The position numbers and the translations under genes are program-made. From an uncultured Rhodospirillales bacterium (GTDB lineage: Bacteria; Pseudomonadota; Alphaproteobacteria; Azospirillales; Azospirillaceae): DNA of 64,000 nucleotides. Shown in pieces: positions 25,315 through 34,405 of the stretch; within the stretch, counting starts at the first letter, position 1, and the number at the start of each line of letters is the position of its first letter. Under the pieces are notes generated by a model. It did not search any database. It had not been told where the DNA came from and saw nothing but the letters and a program-made list of their open reading frames with translations. The stretch spans positions 113,985 through 177,984 of the forward strand of contig CAIYNU010000035.1 in the NCBI GenBank assembly GCA_903927615.1. Direction: 5' to 3'.

Positions 25315-25801
25315 CCAGGGCCGACTCCTCCGACGCGAAGACCTGATCGATATTGGCGATGATGATGAAGTCACTGCCCCGTTTGCCGATGGCCTGAATG
25401 AAGTCGGCACGCCAGCGCATGCCGATCCGGGGTACCTCCTCCAGCGCCGCCGCCGCCACTTCGGTGACTTCGTAGACCCGATCGGCGAGTGCGCCGACCA
25501 TCGTCGGCTGGTCGCCGAGACGCACCTCCAGAACCACGATCCGGGTATCCGGTGTGCAGGTAATCGGCGGCATCCCGAATTTGGTCCGAAGATCGGTCAC
25601 GGTGATGACCTTGCCCCGCACATTGATCAGGCCCTTGATGAACGGCCGGCTGTTGGGAATGCGGGTGATCGGCATCACGTCGAGCACCTCATGAACGCGC
25701 TCGGTGGCAATCGCGAAAATCTCGTCCGCCAGCCCAAGGGTCAGCACCTGAAGGGCGTCGCGCCCGCCGGTCGCGGCCTCAATAGCGCTCGAAAGCGGCA
25801 T
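25310..25801 (-). CDS. cheW: CheW-like adaptor 2
   Basis: 163 residues from ATG 25801, which has AAGG nine bases upstream; an ATG at 25810 is too close to that site. CheW fold: [61 protein letters not shown]. It overlaps the 3' end of the upstream MCP gene by about 23 bases, so the two are translationally coupled and this CheW probably serves that receptor. Its stop codon lies inside repeat copy B. Confidence 0.9.
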   Translation of the reverse strand: MPLSSAIEAATGGRDALQVLTLGLADEIFAIATERVHEVLDVMPITRIPNSRPFIKGLINVRGKVITVTDLRTKFGMPPITCTPDTRIVVLEVRLGDQPTMVGALADRVYEVTEVAAAALEEVPRIGMRWRADFIQAIGKRGSDFIIIANIDQVFASEESALA

Positions 25802-28079
25802 CGTCGGCATCCTTGTGGTGACCGGCAGCGGGGTCGAGTTTCAACGCGAAACCCTTACCGGGAGAATGGGCCTGGGACACACGGTGGGCGTCGCCGACGG
25901 TGTCGGATTTCAGTCCGGAGCCTGAATATTTGACCACCATGCCCGATGGCCGGCCCGGCCCCTGCCGTGCGGGCGGCCGTTGCCGTGTCACCGGCTCGGC
26001 GGCGGGCCGGCGAAGCGTCCGCTCAACCGCAGGCGGTGGCGGCAGTGGCGGCGGTGGCGGTTGGCGCTGGACCGGCTGCCGCTCGGGAACCGCTTCGGCC
26101 AGGGCGAAGAACGAAATGGTGTCCTGTAACTGCCGGGCCTGGGTTGACAGCGCCTCGGAGGTGGCCGACAGTTGGGTCGAGATTTCCGACAATTGGGCCG
26201 AAGTCGCCGACAACTCTTCGGTGGTCGAAGACATTTCCTCGGCACCGGCAGCATTCTGCTGTGTCACCTGATCGAGTTGCTGGATTGCGATATTGATCTG
26301 CTCGGCCCCGGCATTCTGTTCGCGCGAAGCGGCAGTGATCTCGGCCACCAACCCGGCAGTGCGCTGAATATCGGGAACCAGTCGGGCCAGCATATCTCCA
26401 GCCTGTTCCGAAACACCCAGAGTCTGGGTGGACAAGGCGCCAATTTCGGTCGCCGCCAGTTGACTGCGCTCGGCCAGCTTGCGCACCTCGGACGCCACCA
26501 CCGCAAAGCCCCGCCCATGCTCACCAGCCCGGGCCGCTTCGATGGCGGCGTTAAGGGCCAGCAAATCGGTCTGCCGGGCGATTTCCTGGACGATGGTGAT
26601 TTTCTCGGCGATGACCTTCATCGCCGCGACCGCCTTGGCAACGGCATCGCCACTCCGGCCGGCGTCCACCGAGGACTGCCGCGCGATCTTCTCGGTCTCG
26701 GTGGCGTTGTCGGCATTTTGCCGGATGTTGGCCGCCATCTGCTCCATCGCGCTGGAGGCTTGCTCGGTGGAGGCCGCCTGCTCGGAAACCCCCTGGGACA
26801 GGCCTTCGGCGCTTGCGCTCAACTGCTGGCCACCGGTCGCCACGCTTCCCGCGCCCGTGGCGACGCTCTCGGCGCCCGTGGCGACATTTCCTGCCCCCGA
26901 AGCGACATTTTCGGCACCTGTGATGATATCCTCCACCACCTGTCGCAAGCGTTCGACCATGGCGTTGAGGTGAATGACCAAATCCCCGATTTCATCCCGC
27001 CCCCGATAGTCCACCGTGACGGCGAGATTGCCTTCGGCCACGGCCTGGGCCAAACCGCTGGCCCGCGCCAGTCCCCGGGAGATGGTCCACGAAATCCAAA
27101 CGGCCACCCCAAAACCGATGGCGACGGACACAAGAGCCATAATCAACAGCAGAATACGGGATGTCTCAAACGTCCCGGTCGCGGTCGCAACGGCCTCCTT
27201 CAACTGTCCCTGATTAATGTCGATAATGGCCTTGATGATACCGTCGATCTTATCCTGAAGGTCCTGATTTTTGCCCGTAGACAGGTCCAGGGCATGCGCC
27301 GTCCCGTTTTCCACACCATAGGCCACCGCCCGTTTGTGCAGCGGCAGGTAGGCCTCCCAAACAGCCAGAAATCGCTGGAGCGGGGCGCGCTGGGCCTGAG
27401 CGACGTGCTCGCCCAAGGCCGCCAGTTGGTTCTGAATAGTCTGGAGCAAACGGTCATCGCGTTGCGCGTAGTCGGCGATCATTTTGTCGTCGGTCAGAAG
27501 AATCAATAACGACTCATAGTACTGGATGCGCTGCATTTCGGCGGGGAGTTGCGCCAGGATCGTGACCACCTGTGGTTCGGCCCCAGCCTCCTCAAGACCT
27601 TTCAATGCCGTCATGGCACCATCAAACGCTTCGCTGCTCTTGCCGACCAGCACTTCGATACCTCGGACCGTCGAATTCTGCAACGCAAAGCGAACAAGAT
27701 CATCTTGCGACTTGATCAAATCTGCTAAAATCGGCGTCATCTCATCAAGTTTCTTGCGGCTTGACTCGGTGCCGATCTCCCGTAAGACCGTAATTTGATT
27801 CTGGATTAAAGCACGTTGCTCTACAATTTGTTCCTCAATTCGCTTCATCTTGTCGTCATCGCTTTGCAGCACGAGTACCTTTTCAAGCGTCGACAGCTTT
27901 AGCAAATCTTTCCGAAGTTCCTGCTCAATTAAGGCCCACTTGACCGGTCCCTCCACCGTCCGGGAAAAATTATCGTTGACCATACCCAGATTGGTGACGC
28001 CCAGGTATGCCGAAAATGCCCCCAAAATCAGCACCCCACCGAACGCCAGCAACAATTTCGCCTTGATGGTAAAACGCAT
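25779..28079 (-). CDS. Methyl-accepting chemotaxis protein with 7-residue repeats and Pro-rich tail
   Basis: 766 residues from ATG 28079 (GGGGAG at nine bases). TM1 ~8-28, a four-helix-type periplasmic domain to ~310, TM2 ([20 protein letters not shown]), HAMP, then a segment of four 7-residue repeats ([28 protein letters not shown]), the signalling domain with tip [20 protein letters not shown], a Pro-rich linker ([10 protein letters not shown]) and a charged C-terminal tail. The repeats fit the heptad period of the coiled coil. Long C-terminal linkers can tether CheR/CheB, but no canonical NWETF-like pentapeptide is visible. Confidence 0.92.
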   Translation of the reverse strand: MRFTIKAKLLLAFGGVLILGAFSAYLGVTNLGMVNDNFSRTVEGPVKWALIEQELRKDLLKLSTLEKVLVLQSDDDKMKRIEEQIVEQRALIQNQITVLREIGTESSRKKLDEMTPILADLIKSQDDLVRFALQNSTVRGIEVLVGKSSEAFDGAMTALKGLEEAGAEPQVVTILAQLPAEMQRIQYYESLLILLTDDKMIADYAQRDDRLLQTIQNQLAALGEHVAQAQRAPLQRFLAVWEAYLPLHKRAVAYGVENGTAHALDLSTGKNQDLQDKIDGIIKAIIDINQGQLKEAVATATGTFETSRILLLIMALVSVAIGFGVAVWISWTISRGLARASGLAQAVAEGNLAVTVDYRGRDEIGDLVIHLNAMVERLRQVVEDIITGAENVASGAGNVATGAESVATGAGSVATGGQQLSASAEGLSQGVSEQAASTEQASSAMEQMAANIRQNADNATETEKIARQSSVDAGRSGDAVAKAVAAMKVIAEKITIVQEIARQTDLLALNAAIEAARAGEHGRGFAVVASEVRKLAERSQLAATEIGALSTQTLGVSEQAGDMLARLVPDIQRTAGLVAEITAASREQNAGAEQINIAIQQLDQVTQQNAAGAEEMSSTTEELSATSAQLSEISTQLSATSEALSTQARQLQDTISFFALAEAVPERQPVQRQPPPPPLPPPPAVERTLRRPAAEPVTRQRPPARQGPGRPSGMVVKYSGSGLKSDTVGDAHRVSQAHSPGKGFALKLDPAAGHHKDADDAAFERY
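26833..26916. repeat. Four 21-bp repeats coding the heptads of the MCP
   Basis: Units at 26833-26853, 26854-26874, 26875-26895 and 26896-26916 share CC(C/G)G(T/A)(G/C)GCGAC-like sequence. They code the VA(T/S)GA(E/G)(N/S) heptads after the HAMP domain of the minus-strand MCP. Confidence 0.75.
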
Positions 28080-28150
28080 GATGTCAACTCCCCGTCTTCC
28101 ACGGACCGCCGTCTGGTTAACTCTTTAATGATCAGAAAGCCGTAAAGAGA

Positions 28151-30244
28151 TCACGGCGTTCTGACCGTCGCCTCCCGATCACGGGCGAACTTGATCAGAT
28201 GGGGGACATCCAAAATAAGGGCCACGGCACCGTCACCAAGGATGGTGGCGCCCGAAAAACCGTCAAGATCGCGGTGCATTCGCGACAACGATTTGATCAC
28301 GGTCTGGTGTTGACCGATCACCTGATCGACCACCAGGCCAATCCGGGTTTCGCCCAGGGTGACGATCACCACTTTCTGAATCACTTCAGGTTCGCCGGGA
28401 GTTTCGAACAGCCGGCGCAGGCGAATAAAGGCAACGATCTCGCCCCGGATGTTCAGAAAACTCCGACCGCCCGAGCGACTGTCTTCCAGGCGGGTCAACT
28501 CAACGCACTCTTCGACCGCCGACAACGGCACGACGTACCGTTCATCGCCAACCCGCACCAGCAAACCGTCGATAATCGCCAGGGTCAATGGCAGCTTAAG
28601 GGTAATCGCCGTGCCTTCGCCGATGGCGCTGGTCACCTCGATGGTACCGCGCAGGCCGTCGATGGTTCGTTTGACCACGTCCATGCCGACGCCCCGGCCG
28701 GAAACATTGGTGACCGCGGCGGCGGTGGAAAAACCCGCTTGAAAGATGCACGCAAACAGCTCGGCATCGCCGACCTCCTGGCCCGGCTGGAGCAGTCCCC
28801 GCTCCTCGGCCTTGGCCCGGATTGCCGCTCGATCCAGACCGTGCCCGTCATCCTCGATGGTAATCAGCACTTGGGCACCGGAATGCACCGCCGAGAGATG
28901 CACCCGCCCGCCTTCCGGCTTGCCCGCCGCCACCCGGCGTGCCGCATCCTCAATGCCATGGTCCACGGCGTTGCGAATCAGATGGACCAGCGGATCGTTC
29001 AGGCACTCGATCACGGTCTTGTCCAATTCCGTTTCTTCCCCGGCGGTGGTCAGTTCGACCGCCTTCCCCAACTCGCGGGAAAGATCATGCACCACGCGCC
29101 GGAACCGGCCGAACAGGGTGCCGATCGGCAGCATCCGGATGCCCATGGCGGTGTCGCGCAATTCGGCAGCCAGCCGTTCGATGTCCTCGGAAATCGACTT
29201 CAGCAGCGGATTGGCATCGGCCATGGCCACCTGCATCAACCGCGCCTGAGCAATCACCAGTTCGCCGACCTGATCCATCAAGCTGTCCAGGCGCTCGGCC
29301 GGCACCCGGATGGTGGCGCCGGAGACCGTCGTCTCCCGCGCCTTGTTGGCTTCCCGAAGGTGGCGCTGCTCACCCAGAGCCGAGGCGATGCGATCCTCGG
29401 AGACCTTGCCGGACTTGACCAGCAGCGTCCCCAGTCGCTCCTGCCGGCCCAGACCTTCATCGATATCCGCGGGCGCCACGTCGCCCCGTTCCACCAGAAT
29501 CTCACCGAGCCGGCGGCCGGCGGCAGAGCTATCCTCAAGGGGGATTTCACTGATCCCCACTTCAGACTGATCCGCCACAAACAAAAACACCTCGTCCAGG
29601 GCCGAACGGGTGGCGCTGGTGGTCAGCAGGACATCCCAAGCCACAAGGCAATCGGTCGGCTCCATCTCCTCCAAGGTCGGTACGGCGTCGGTGATGGGAA
29701 GCACCGTGCAGGTCCCCAACGCCCGCAGCTCGCCCAGCAGCAACAACGGGTTGCAACCAAACGCCAGTACATTGCGGCCGGGACGGAACCGGATACGAAA
29801 CACCCGCTCGGATGAGGGAGCGACACTCTTCGCCGTCGGCTTGCTTGCATCCTGGTGGCTCTGCCCGGCGGCACCGGTCAGGTCGCGAAAGGAGGCCAGA
29901 AGTGCCTCACCTCGCAAATGATCAGCAGACTCTGGCCGGTCCAGCAAGACCCGGATGTGGTCTGCGGCAGCCAGCGTTAAAGATACAAGATCCCGCGTGA
30001 CTTTCAACTCGCCGTTTCTGACCAGGGCGAAGGTGCTCTCAATGTGATGGGTAAAGGCAGCCAGGGCCTCCCAGCCGAACATGGCCCCCGAGCCCTTCAG
30101 CGTGTGCAGTGCCCGAAAGGCCTGGTCAACCAGGGAACGATCCTCGGGCACGGCCTCAAGGTCAAGCAGAGCGCCTTCAAGCTGGGCGAGCAGATCGGCC
30201 GCTTCCTGTCTGAAGGTTTCTGCCGGATCGGTTCCCACGATCAT
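28151..30244 (-). CDS. cheA: Chemotaxis histidine kinase CheA with an inserted tandem-helix module
   Basis: 697 residues from ATG 30244 (GGGAGGG upstream). Order: P1/HPt with phospho-His47 in RALHTLKGSGAMFG; a P2-like region (~135-240) with NPLLLLGELRALG; an extra module (~245-310) with two similar halves GEILVERGDVAPADIDEGL and LGTLLVKSGKVSEDRIASAL, like the N-terminal helices of type II secretion ATPases; P3 dimerisation (LMDQVGELVIAQARL); P4 kinase (HLIRNAVDHGIE, DDGHGLD, GRGVGMDVVK); P5 CheW-like (YVVPLSAVEECVELT). It phosphorylates CheY in response to the receptors. Repeat copy C lies between cheY and cheA. Confidence 0.94.
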   Translation of the reverse strand: MIVGTDPAETFRQEAADLLAQLEGALLDLEAVPEDRSLVDQAFRALHTLKGSGAMFGWEALAAFTHHIESTFALVRNGELKVTRDLVSLTLAAADHIRVLLDRPESADHLRGEALLASFRDLTGAAGQSHQDASKPTAKSVAPSSERVFRIRFRPGRNVLAFGCNPLLLLGELRALGTCTVLPITDAVPTLEEMEPTDCLVAWDVLLTTSATRSALDEVFLFVADQSEVGISEIPLEDSSAAGRRLGEILVERGDVAPADIDEGLGRQERLGTLLVKSGKVSEDRIASALGEQRHLREANKARETTVSGATIRVPAERLDSLMDQVGELVIAQARLMQVAMADANPLLKSISEDIERLAAELRDTAMGIRMLPIGTLFGRFRRVVHDLSRELGKAVELTTAGEETELDKTVIECLNDPLVHLIRNAVDHGIEDAARRVAAGKPEGGRVHLSAVHSGAQVLITIEDDGHGLDRAAIRAKAEERGLLQPGQEVGDAELFACIFQAGFSTAAAVTNVSGRGVGMDVVKRTIDGLRGTIEVTSAIGEGTAITLKLPLTLAIIDGLLVRVGDERYVVPLSAVEECVELTRLEDSRSGGRSFLNIRGEIVAFIRLRRLFETPGEPEVIQKVVIVTLGETRIGLVVDQVIGQHQTVIKSLSRMHRDLDGFSGATILGDGAVALILDVPHLIKFARDREATVRTP

Positions 30245-30297
30245 TGTGCCCTCCCGCTTTGCCACCCGGATATTTACCTTGTGCAAGCCCAAGAAGG

Positions 30298-30425
30298 GCT
30301 ATTGTTCCCATTCCGATCGACCACTTCCACCCGGTCGGGCTGGAACGGAACGGTAGCGGGTTGAATAGGGCGTGTTGTAACCACCCCACGATCGTCAGGA
30401 CCGACGGGCTTCGGTCACAACACTG
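30298..30425. repeat. ~125-bp interspersed hairpin element, copy C
   Basis: Most diverged copy: TATTGTTCC near 30300, CCCGGTCGGGCTGGAAC near 30330-30346, GTGTTGTAACC near 30373, ACGATCGTCAGGAC near 30388 and CACAACACT ending near 30424. It lies between cheY and cheA on the minus strand, eight bases after the cheY stop. The terminal AGG of copies A and B is not kept. Confidence 0.6.
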
Positions 30426-30431
30426 ACCGCG

Positions 30432-30800
30432 CTAGCCGAGCACCCTCTTGACCACTGCGAGCAACTGGTCCTGCTTGAATGGCTTCACGATCCAGCCGGT
30501 GGCGCCGGCCGCCCGACCGTCCTGCTTGCGAGTCTCTTCGGACTCGGTGGTCAGCAGGACGATCGGCAGGAACTTGAAAGCCGGCATGGTCCGTACCTGC
30601 CGGACCAGTTCGATTCCGTCGAGATTGGGCATATTCAGGTCTGTGACGATCAAGTCGACGGGAGTCGCTTGCAGTCGCTGTATGGCGTCACGCCCATCCA
30701 CTGCCGACACCACGTCGTAGCCGGCCTGTTCCAACGTAAACGTCACCATCTGACGGACGCTGGCCGAATCGTCGACACACAGTATCTTTTTCTTCTTCAT
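30432..30800 (-). CDS. cheY: CheY-type response regulator
   Basis: 122-residue single receiver domain. Seen: KILCVDDSASVRQM (acidic pair), the acceptor Asp in DLIVTDLNMPNLDG, the Thr/Ser in VLLTTESEE, and the Lys in IVKPFKQDQL. It is the stand-alone output of the CheA in the same cluster and would bind the flagellar switch or act as a phosphate sink. It lies just downstream of the STAS gene with seven bases between them, so both are in one operon. Confidence 0.93.
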   Translation of the reverse strand: MKKKKILCVDDSASVRQMVTFTLEQAGYDVVSAVDGRDAIQRLQATPVDLIVTDLNMPNLDGIELVRQVRTMPAFKFLPIVLLTTESEETRKQDGRAAGATGWIVKPFKQDQLLAVVKRVLG

Positions 30801-30807
30801 GGTCCGG

Positions 30808-31194
30808 TCAACCCTCTCCGCGCCAGAACCTGTCGTAACTGCCAGCGGCTTCGCCGCCTGTCTCTTCCATAAAACCCGCGGCAGTCAGGGCCAGGCGAAG
30901 CGCGCCTTCGGGCGGCCCCGCCAACCGGACCGCCTTGCCCGCCTGTTCGGCGCTGTGGCGCATGGCAATCAGAAGCTGAAGTCCAGCCACGTCCACCGCC
31001 TCGAGACCGCTGCCGTCGAGTTCGATGCGATCGGCTCCAACCAACGCCGTCAACAATTCGACCCGCCGGTCCTCGGCCTCCAGCACGGTCAGACGTCCGG
31101 TCAGCACCAGCCGATGCCACGGAGAGAGCGACCCAACCGCCGAGGTCTGAGCGGAGGGCACATCACCCACGCCATTGTTACGCGCAGCCATCAT
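30808..31194 (-). CDS. STAS-domain protein (anti-sigma-factor-antagonist-like)
   Basis: 128 residues. The core LTGRLTVLEAEDRRVELLTA, IELDGSGLEAVDVAGLQLLI and the later ALTAAGFMEE fit a STAS fold, in which the position after the second strand normally carries a phosphorylatable Ser (here in DGSGLEAVDVAGLQ). STAS proteins often open chemotaxis operons in this kind of genome, before cheY and cheA. Start ATG 31194 or the next codon. Its exact role (partner switching or scaffold) is not known. Confidence 0.8.
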   Translation of the reverse strand: MMAARNNGVGDVPSAQTSAVGSLSPWHRLVLTGRLTVLEAEDRRVELLTALVGADRIELDGSGLEAVDVAGLQLLIAMRHSAEQAGKAVRLAGPPEGALRLALTAAGFMEETGGEAAGSYDRFWRGEG

Positions 31195-31391
31195 CACCCG
31201 TCCGGCGTTCGAACGCCGCCATCTTGAGAGTCTGTCGGTTTCGAGCCGGCCGGTTTAGGGCCTGTCGGTACGACCAGCTAAAGCCGGTCAGAACAATCGA
31301 GTTCTATCGATTCCATCTTAGTCGAGGAAACAAAGTGTCACGGGCCCTTCAATTCGTCAATAACATTCTTCACAATTCGCTACCAATGCTA

Positions 31392-31436
31392 AGAGTCCCT
31401 CAGCCAATTGTATTAATTAGCTGTCTTAGGGACTTT
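31392..31436 (+). terminator. Imperfect inverted repeat followed by a short T run
   Basis: Arms AGTCCCT (31394-31400) and AGGGACT (31428-31434) with further pairing inside (CAGC/GCTG, AATT/AATT), then TTTT. It sits in an AT-rich stretch of the 1-kb gap upstream of bioF (31195-32220). It would act on plus-strand transcripts; no gene is convincingly upstream of it. Confidence 0.35.
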
Positions 31437-31623
31437 TATGAAAAATATACCCCGCATTCCAAATTGTTATAATACAGACCATGATCCGTCGCCCAGCAGG
31501 CGCCGAGCAACGCCGCCCGGTCGAGACCTGCGCCATGCCACCCACAAACAAAAGGGCGCACAACCGAACCGGCCATGCTCCCATCAGCGGCCGTTCCATC
31601 GCTTTGTCGAAAGTCGTAGGCGT

Positions 31624-31854
31624 TCAACTCCGCCCGATCACGCCGGCCACCCAGACCGACAGCCGGCGTGTCGGTGCCGCAATCAAAGCGGGGCCGCCGG
31701 ACACGCCGCCGCGCCCGCCGGCTTGGGCCGAACGGCTGGACAAGGGATCCCCGGCGATCCACAACCGGTGTTCGGGAGCATCCGCCAGCAAGCGAACCCG
31801 CCCGCCCGCCACGGTCTCGTTTCTCTGGCTGCTGTCGATCAGACGCTCGAGCAT
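31624..31854 (-). CDS. Doubtful 76-residue hypothetical protein
   Basis: A minus-strand frame with ATG 31854, a G-rich stretch upstream and strong GC at third positions over its second half (LADAPEHRLWIAGDPLSS ... VSVWVAGVIGRS-like end). It reads like a protein but I recognise no family, and GC-rich DNA often keeps antisense frames open. Nothing else in 31195-32220 is a convincing gene; the AT-rich part 31290-31480 holds only an inverted repeat. Confidence 0.28.
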   Translation of the reverse strand: MLERLIDSSQRNETVAGGRVRLLADAPEHRLWIAGDPLSSRSAQAGGRGGVSGGPALIAAPTRRLSVWVAGVIGRS

Positions 31855-31870
31855 CCCCACGCACCCCCCA

Positions 31871-31915
31871 GTCCCGTGTCGCCCAGTCCCATGTTGCCTG
31901 GTCCCATGTTGCCCA
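31871..31915. repeat. Three 15-bp tandem repeats upstream of bioF
   Basis: Units GTCCCGTGTCGCCCA, GTCCCATGTTGCCTG and GTCCCATGTTGCCCA at 31871, 31886 and 31901. Non-coding on the plus strand as far as can be judged; function unknown. Confidence 0.7.
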
Positions 31916-32162
31916 GGGCTATACCGCAAACGAGCTGATGGACGCCAGCTTAATTGATGTGAATCAATTAGTTCAAGTGGAATTTTGATGCAGTGCCTTA
32001 TCCTCTGGCGCCGGTTTCCGGGAATAACAGAGACTTCGCCCGAGCTTCCCCTGTGATCCGCCCAGATTGGGTGCGGCCTGTGTCGGCGCGGCGACAGGGG
32101 CGTTCGGTTGGCCTCCCCCGAAACCTCCGCAGGGACCGACTGCCGCGCGGGTCGGTATCTGC

Positions 32163-32168
32163 TATAAT
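32163..32168 (+). promoter_or_regulatory. Perfect -10 hexamer upstream of bioF
   Basis: TATAAT preceded by TGC (extended -10 like) 52 bases before the chosen bioF start. The -35 region at 17-18 bases is poor (CTGCCG), so this is a tentative promoter. Confidence 0.35.
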
Positions 32169-32220
32169 GACGATCTGTGACCTGCTCCCGGTTCCTCCCC
32201 TTCCTCACCCGTCCCCGCCC

Positions 32221-33456
32221 ATGTCCCGATTCGATCACCTGTTTGTCAGCCACCTTCAGGTCCTGGCCGCCGACCGGACACTCCGGACGATCCATCCGGT
32301 GCGCCCGGCTACCCCCGGCCGGGTGTGGCGCAAGGGTCTCGAGTTGTTGAATTTCTCGGCCAACGATTATCTCGGCCTCTCCCGACACCCGGCGCTGATC
32401 CAGCGGGCACGGCAATGGGCGGAACAGTGGGGGACCGGCGCCGGAGCGTCCCGACTGGTTTCGGGCACCCTCGAGCTGCACCACGAGGTCGAGGTCAAGT
32501 TGGCCCGCCTTAAGGGGACCGAGTCGGCAGTCCTGCTCACGTCGGGCTGGCAAGCCAATGCCGCGCTCCTGCCGGCCCTGTTCGACCGCGAGGTCCTGGG
32601 CACCGGGGCGCAGGTCTTCACCGACCGACTGATTCACGCCAGCTTGCACCATGGCTGCCGGGCGGCGGGAGTCCGGCAACAGCGATTTCACCATAACGAC
32701 CTGGATCACCTGGAGACCTTGCTGAGGGCTCATGCCGGGCGGCCGGAACGCCGCTTCATCATCACCGAAAGCGTGTTCAGCATGGACGGCGACCAGGCCG
32801 ACCTGCCAGCCCTCGCCGCGCTGGCCGAACGCTACGACGCCTTTCTTTATGTGGACGAAGCCCACGCCACCGGCGTGCTTGGCCCTGGCGGTATGGGCCT
32901 GGCCGCCGCCCTGCCCGGCCGGATCGACCTGACCATGGGCACCTTCAGCAAGGCGCTGGGCGGCTTTGGCGCCTATGCCGCCGGATCACGGACGCTGTGT
33001 GATTTGCTGATCAACCGCTGCTCGGGGTTCATTTATGCCACCGCCCTGCCGCCGGCAGTTCTGGGGGCGATGGATGCCGCCCTGGATCTGGTCCCGACCC
33101 TGGATGCCGAGCGCCGTCACCTGCTGACCCAGGCCGGGCGTTTGCGCATGGCGCTCCAGACCGTCGGCATCGACACCGGCCCCTCCTCCACCCAGATCGT
33201 TCCGGCCCGGGTCGGCACGGCGGCGGCGGCCCTGGATGCGGCCCAAGCGTTGGAAGAGGCCGGCATCCTGGGGATTGCCATCCGCCCGCCCACGGTTCCG
33301 GCCGGAACCAGCCGCCTGCGCTTCGCGCTCTCGGCGGTCCACGACGCTGCCGACGTCGACCGGTTGATCGCCGCCGCCATCGCCATTCTCCCGGCCGCGA
33401 CCGTTCAAGGCTTGGCCCGTCATGGCGACGTCACCGCCCAAGGAGTATGTTCATGA
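32221..33456 (+). CDS. bioF: 8-amino-7-oxononanoate synthase
   Basis: 411 residues. PLP enzyme joining pimeloyl-ACP (or -CoA) and alanine, the first ring-building step of biotin synthesis. Seen: LNFSANDYLGLSRHP, GTGAGASRLVSGTLELHHEV, TESVFSMDGDQADL, VDEAHATGVLGPGG, and the cofactor Lys244 in GTFSKALGGFGAY. Start ATG 32221 fits the usual N-terminus; no good ribosome site precedes it, and an in-frame ATG at 32167 overlaps the TATAAT box. The stop overlaps the next start (ATGA). Confidence 0.94.
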   Translation: MSRFDHLFVSHLQVLAADRTLRTIHPVRPATPGRVWRKGLELLNFSANDYLGLSRHPALIQRARQWAEQWGTGAGASRLVSGTLELHHEVEVKLARLKGTESAVLLTSGWQANAALLPALFDREVLGTGAQVFTDRLIHASLHHGCRAAGVRQQRFHHNDLDHLETLLRAHAGRPERRFIITESVFSMDGDQADLPALAALAERYDAFLYVDEAHATGVLGPGGMGLAAALPGRIDLTMGTFSKALGGFGAYAAGSRTLCDLLINRCSGFIYATALPPAVLGAMDAALDLVPTLDAERRHLLTQAGRLRMALQTVGIDTGPSSTQIVPARVGTAAAALDAAQALEEAGILGIAIRPPTVPAGTSRLRFALSAVHDAADVDRLIAAAIAILPAATVQGLARHGDVTAQGVCS

Positions 33457-34172
33457 GCCCCGTCACCACCAGGAACGGGCCGCGGCTGGTGCTGGTCCAT
33501 GGCTGGGGCTTCGACCACCGGCTTTGGCAGGGGCTGTGTTCCGCCCTGCCCGACCTGGACGCCGTCACCATCGATCTCGGCTTCTTTGATCCGCCCAATT
33601 GCCCGGCCTTTGCTCCTGATCGCCCGGTGGTGGCCATCGGTCATTCCCTGGGGGTCCTGTGGCTGCTCCACACCCGGCCGTTCCGCTGGCAAGCCCTGGT
33701 GTCCATCAACGGGTTCCCACGCTTCGTTGATGCACCGGATTATGCTCCCGCGGTGCCGGTGCGACTGGTGGACCGGATGATCCGCCGCCTGCCGGCCGAC
33801 CCGGCCGGTGTCACCCAGGAATTCCGGCGCCGCTGTGGTCATTTCGATCCCCTGCCCGACCGTCCGGTTCCTGATAGCCTGCTTGCCGGTTTAACTTGGC
33901 TTCGTCACTGGGACGCCCGACCGATCGCGGGCGGAACCGCGACCTCGGCCCCCATCCTGGCCCTGTCGGGCGACGCGGACCCGATACTCCCTCGCGGCAT
34001 GGACGAACACTGTTTCCGCAACTTCCCGGCGGTGACGTCGATCCGTCGCGACCGCGGTGGCCACCTGTTGCCCCTGACCGACCCCAGCTGGTGCGCCAGC
34101 CAGATTCGTCGATTCCTGGCGGATCTGCCGCCGCCGGCCGATCCGGCCATCACCTTCACGGCCATGGCGTGA
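33453..34172 (+). CDS. bioH: Alpha/beta hydrolase, BioH-like pimeloyl-ACP methyl ester esterase
   Basis: 239 residues. BioH removes the methyl ester that lets pimelate pass through fatty-acid synthesis. Seen: LVLVHGWGFDHRLW (oxyanion hole), the nucleophile Ser in AIGHSLGVLWLL, the Asp in LSGDADPILP and the His in RGGHLLPLTDP. Start ATG 33453 has AAGGAG at seven bases and overlaps the bioF stop, giving translational coupling. The match to BioH rests on the motif plus the bioF context. Confidence 0.82.
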   Translation: MSPVTTRNGPRLVLVHGWGFDHRLWQGLCSALPDLDAVTIDLGFFDPPNCPAFAPDRPVVAIGHSLGVLWLLHTRPFRWQALVSINGFPRFVDAPDYAPAVPVRLVDRMIRRLPADPAGVTQEFRRRCGHFDPLPDRPVPDSLLAGLTWLRHWDARPIAGGTATSAPILALSGDADPILPRGMDEHCFRNFPAVTSIRRDRGGHLLPLTDPSWCASQIRRFLADLPPPADPAITFTAMA

Positions 34173-34405
34173 CCTTGACCCCGGCGGTCCACGTGTTCCC
34201 GGTTGTCAGGACGTCCGACCTAAAGTTGACTTTCCCGCGCATGTCTGCCCCCCAACCGGTAACGACACCGCCAAATTGACAGGTCACCACCGAGGGGCTA
34301 TCTCCGGTGAGGCTCTTCAGGCCAGCCCCGTCGCCACCGTGATGTCCCGTCGGCTGACAGGACCTGCCGTTTGGCGTTCTCGCCCTTTCACCGTGCGTCC
34401 GGTCC

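Noticed and set aside
31224..31472. Plus-strand frame of 82 codons in AT-rich DNA
   Set aside because: No ribosome site; crosses an inverted repeat; product shows no protein-like pattern.
31860..32865. Minus-strand open frame opposite bioF
   Set aside because: Shadow of bioF; only the part downstream of 31854, outside bioF, was kept as a doubtful gene.
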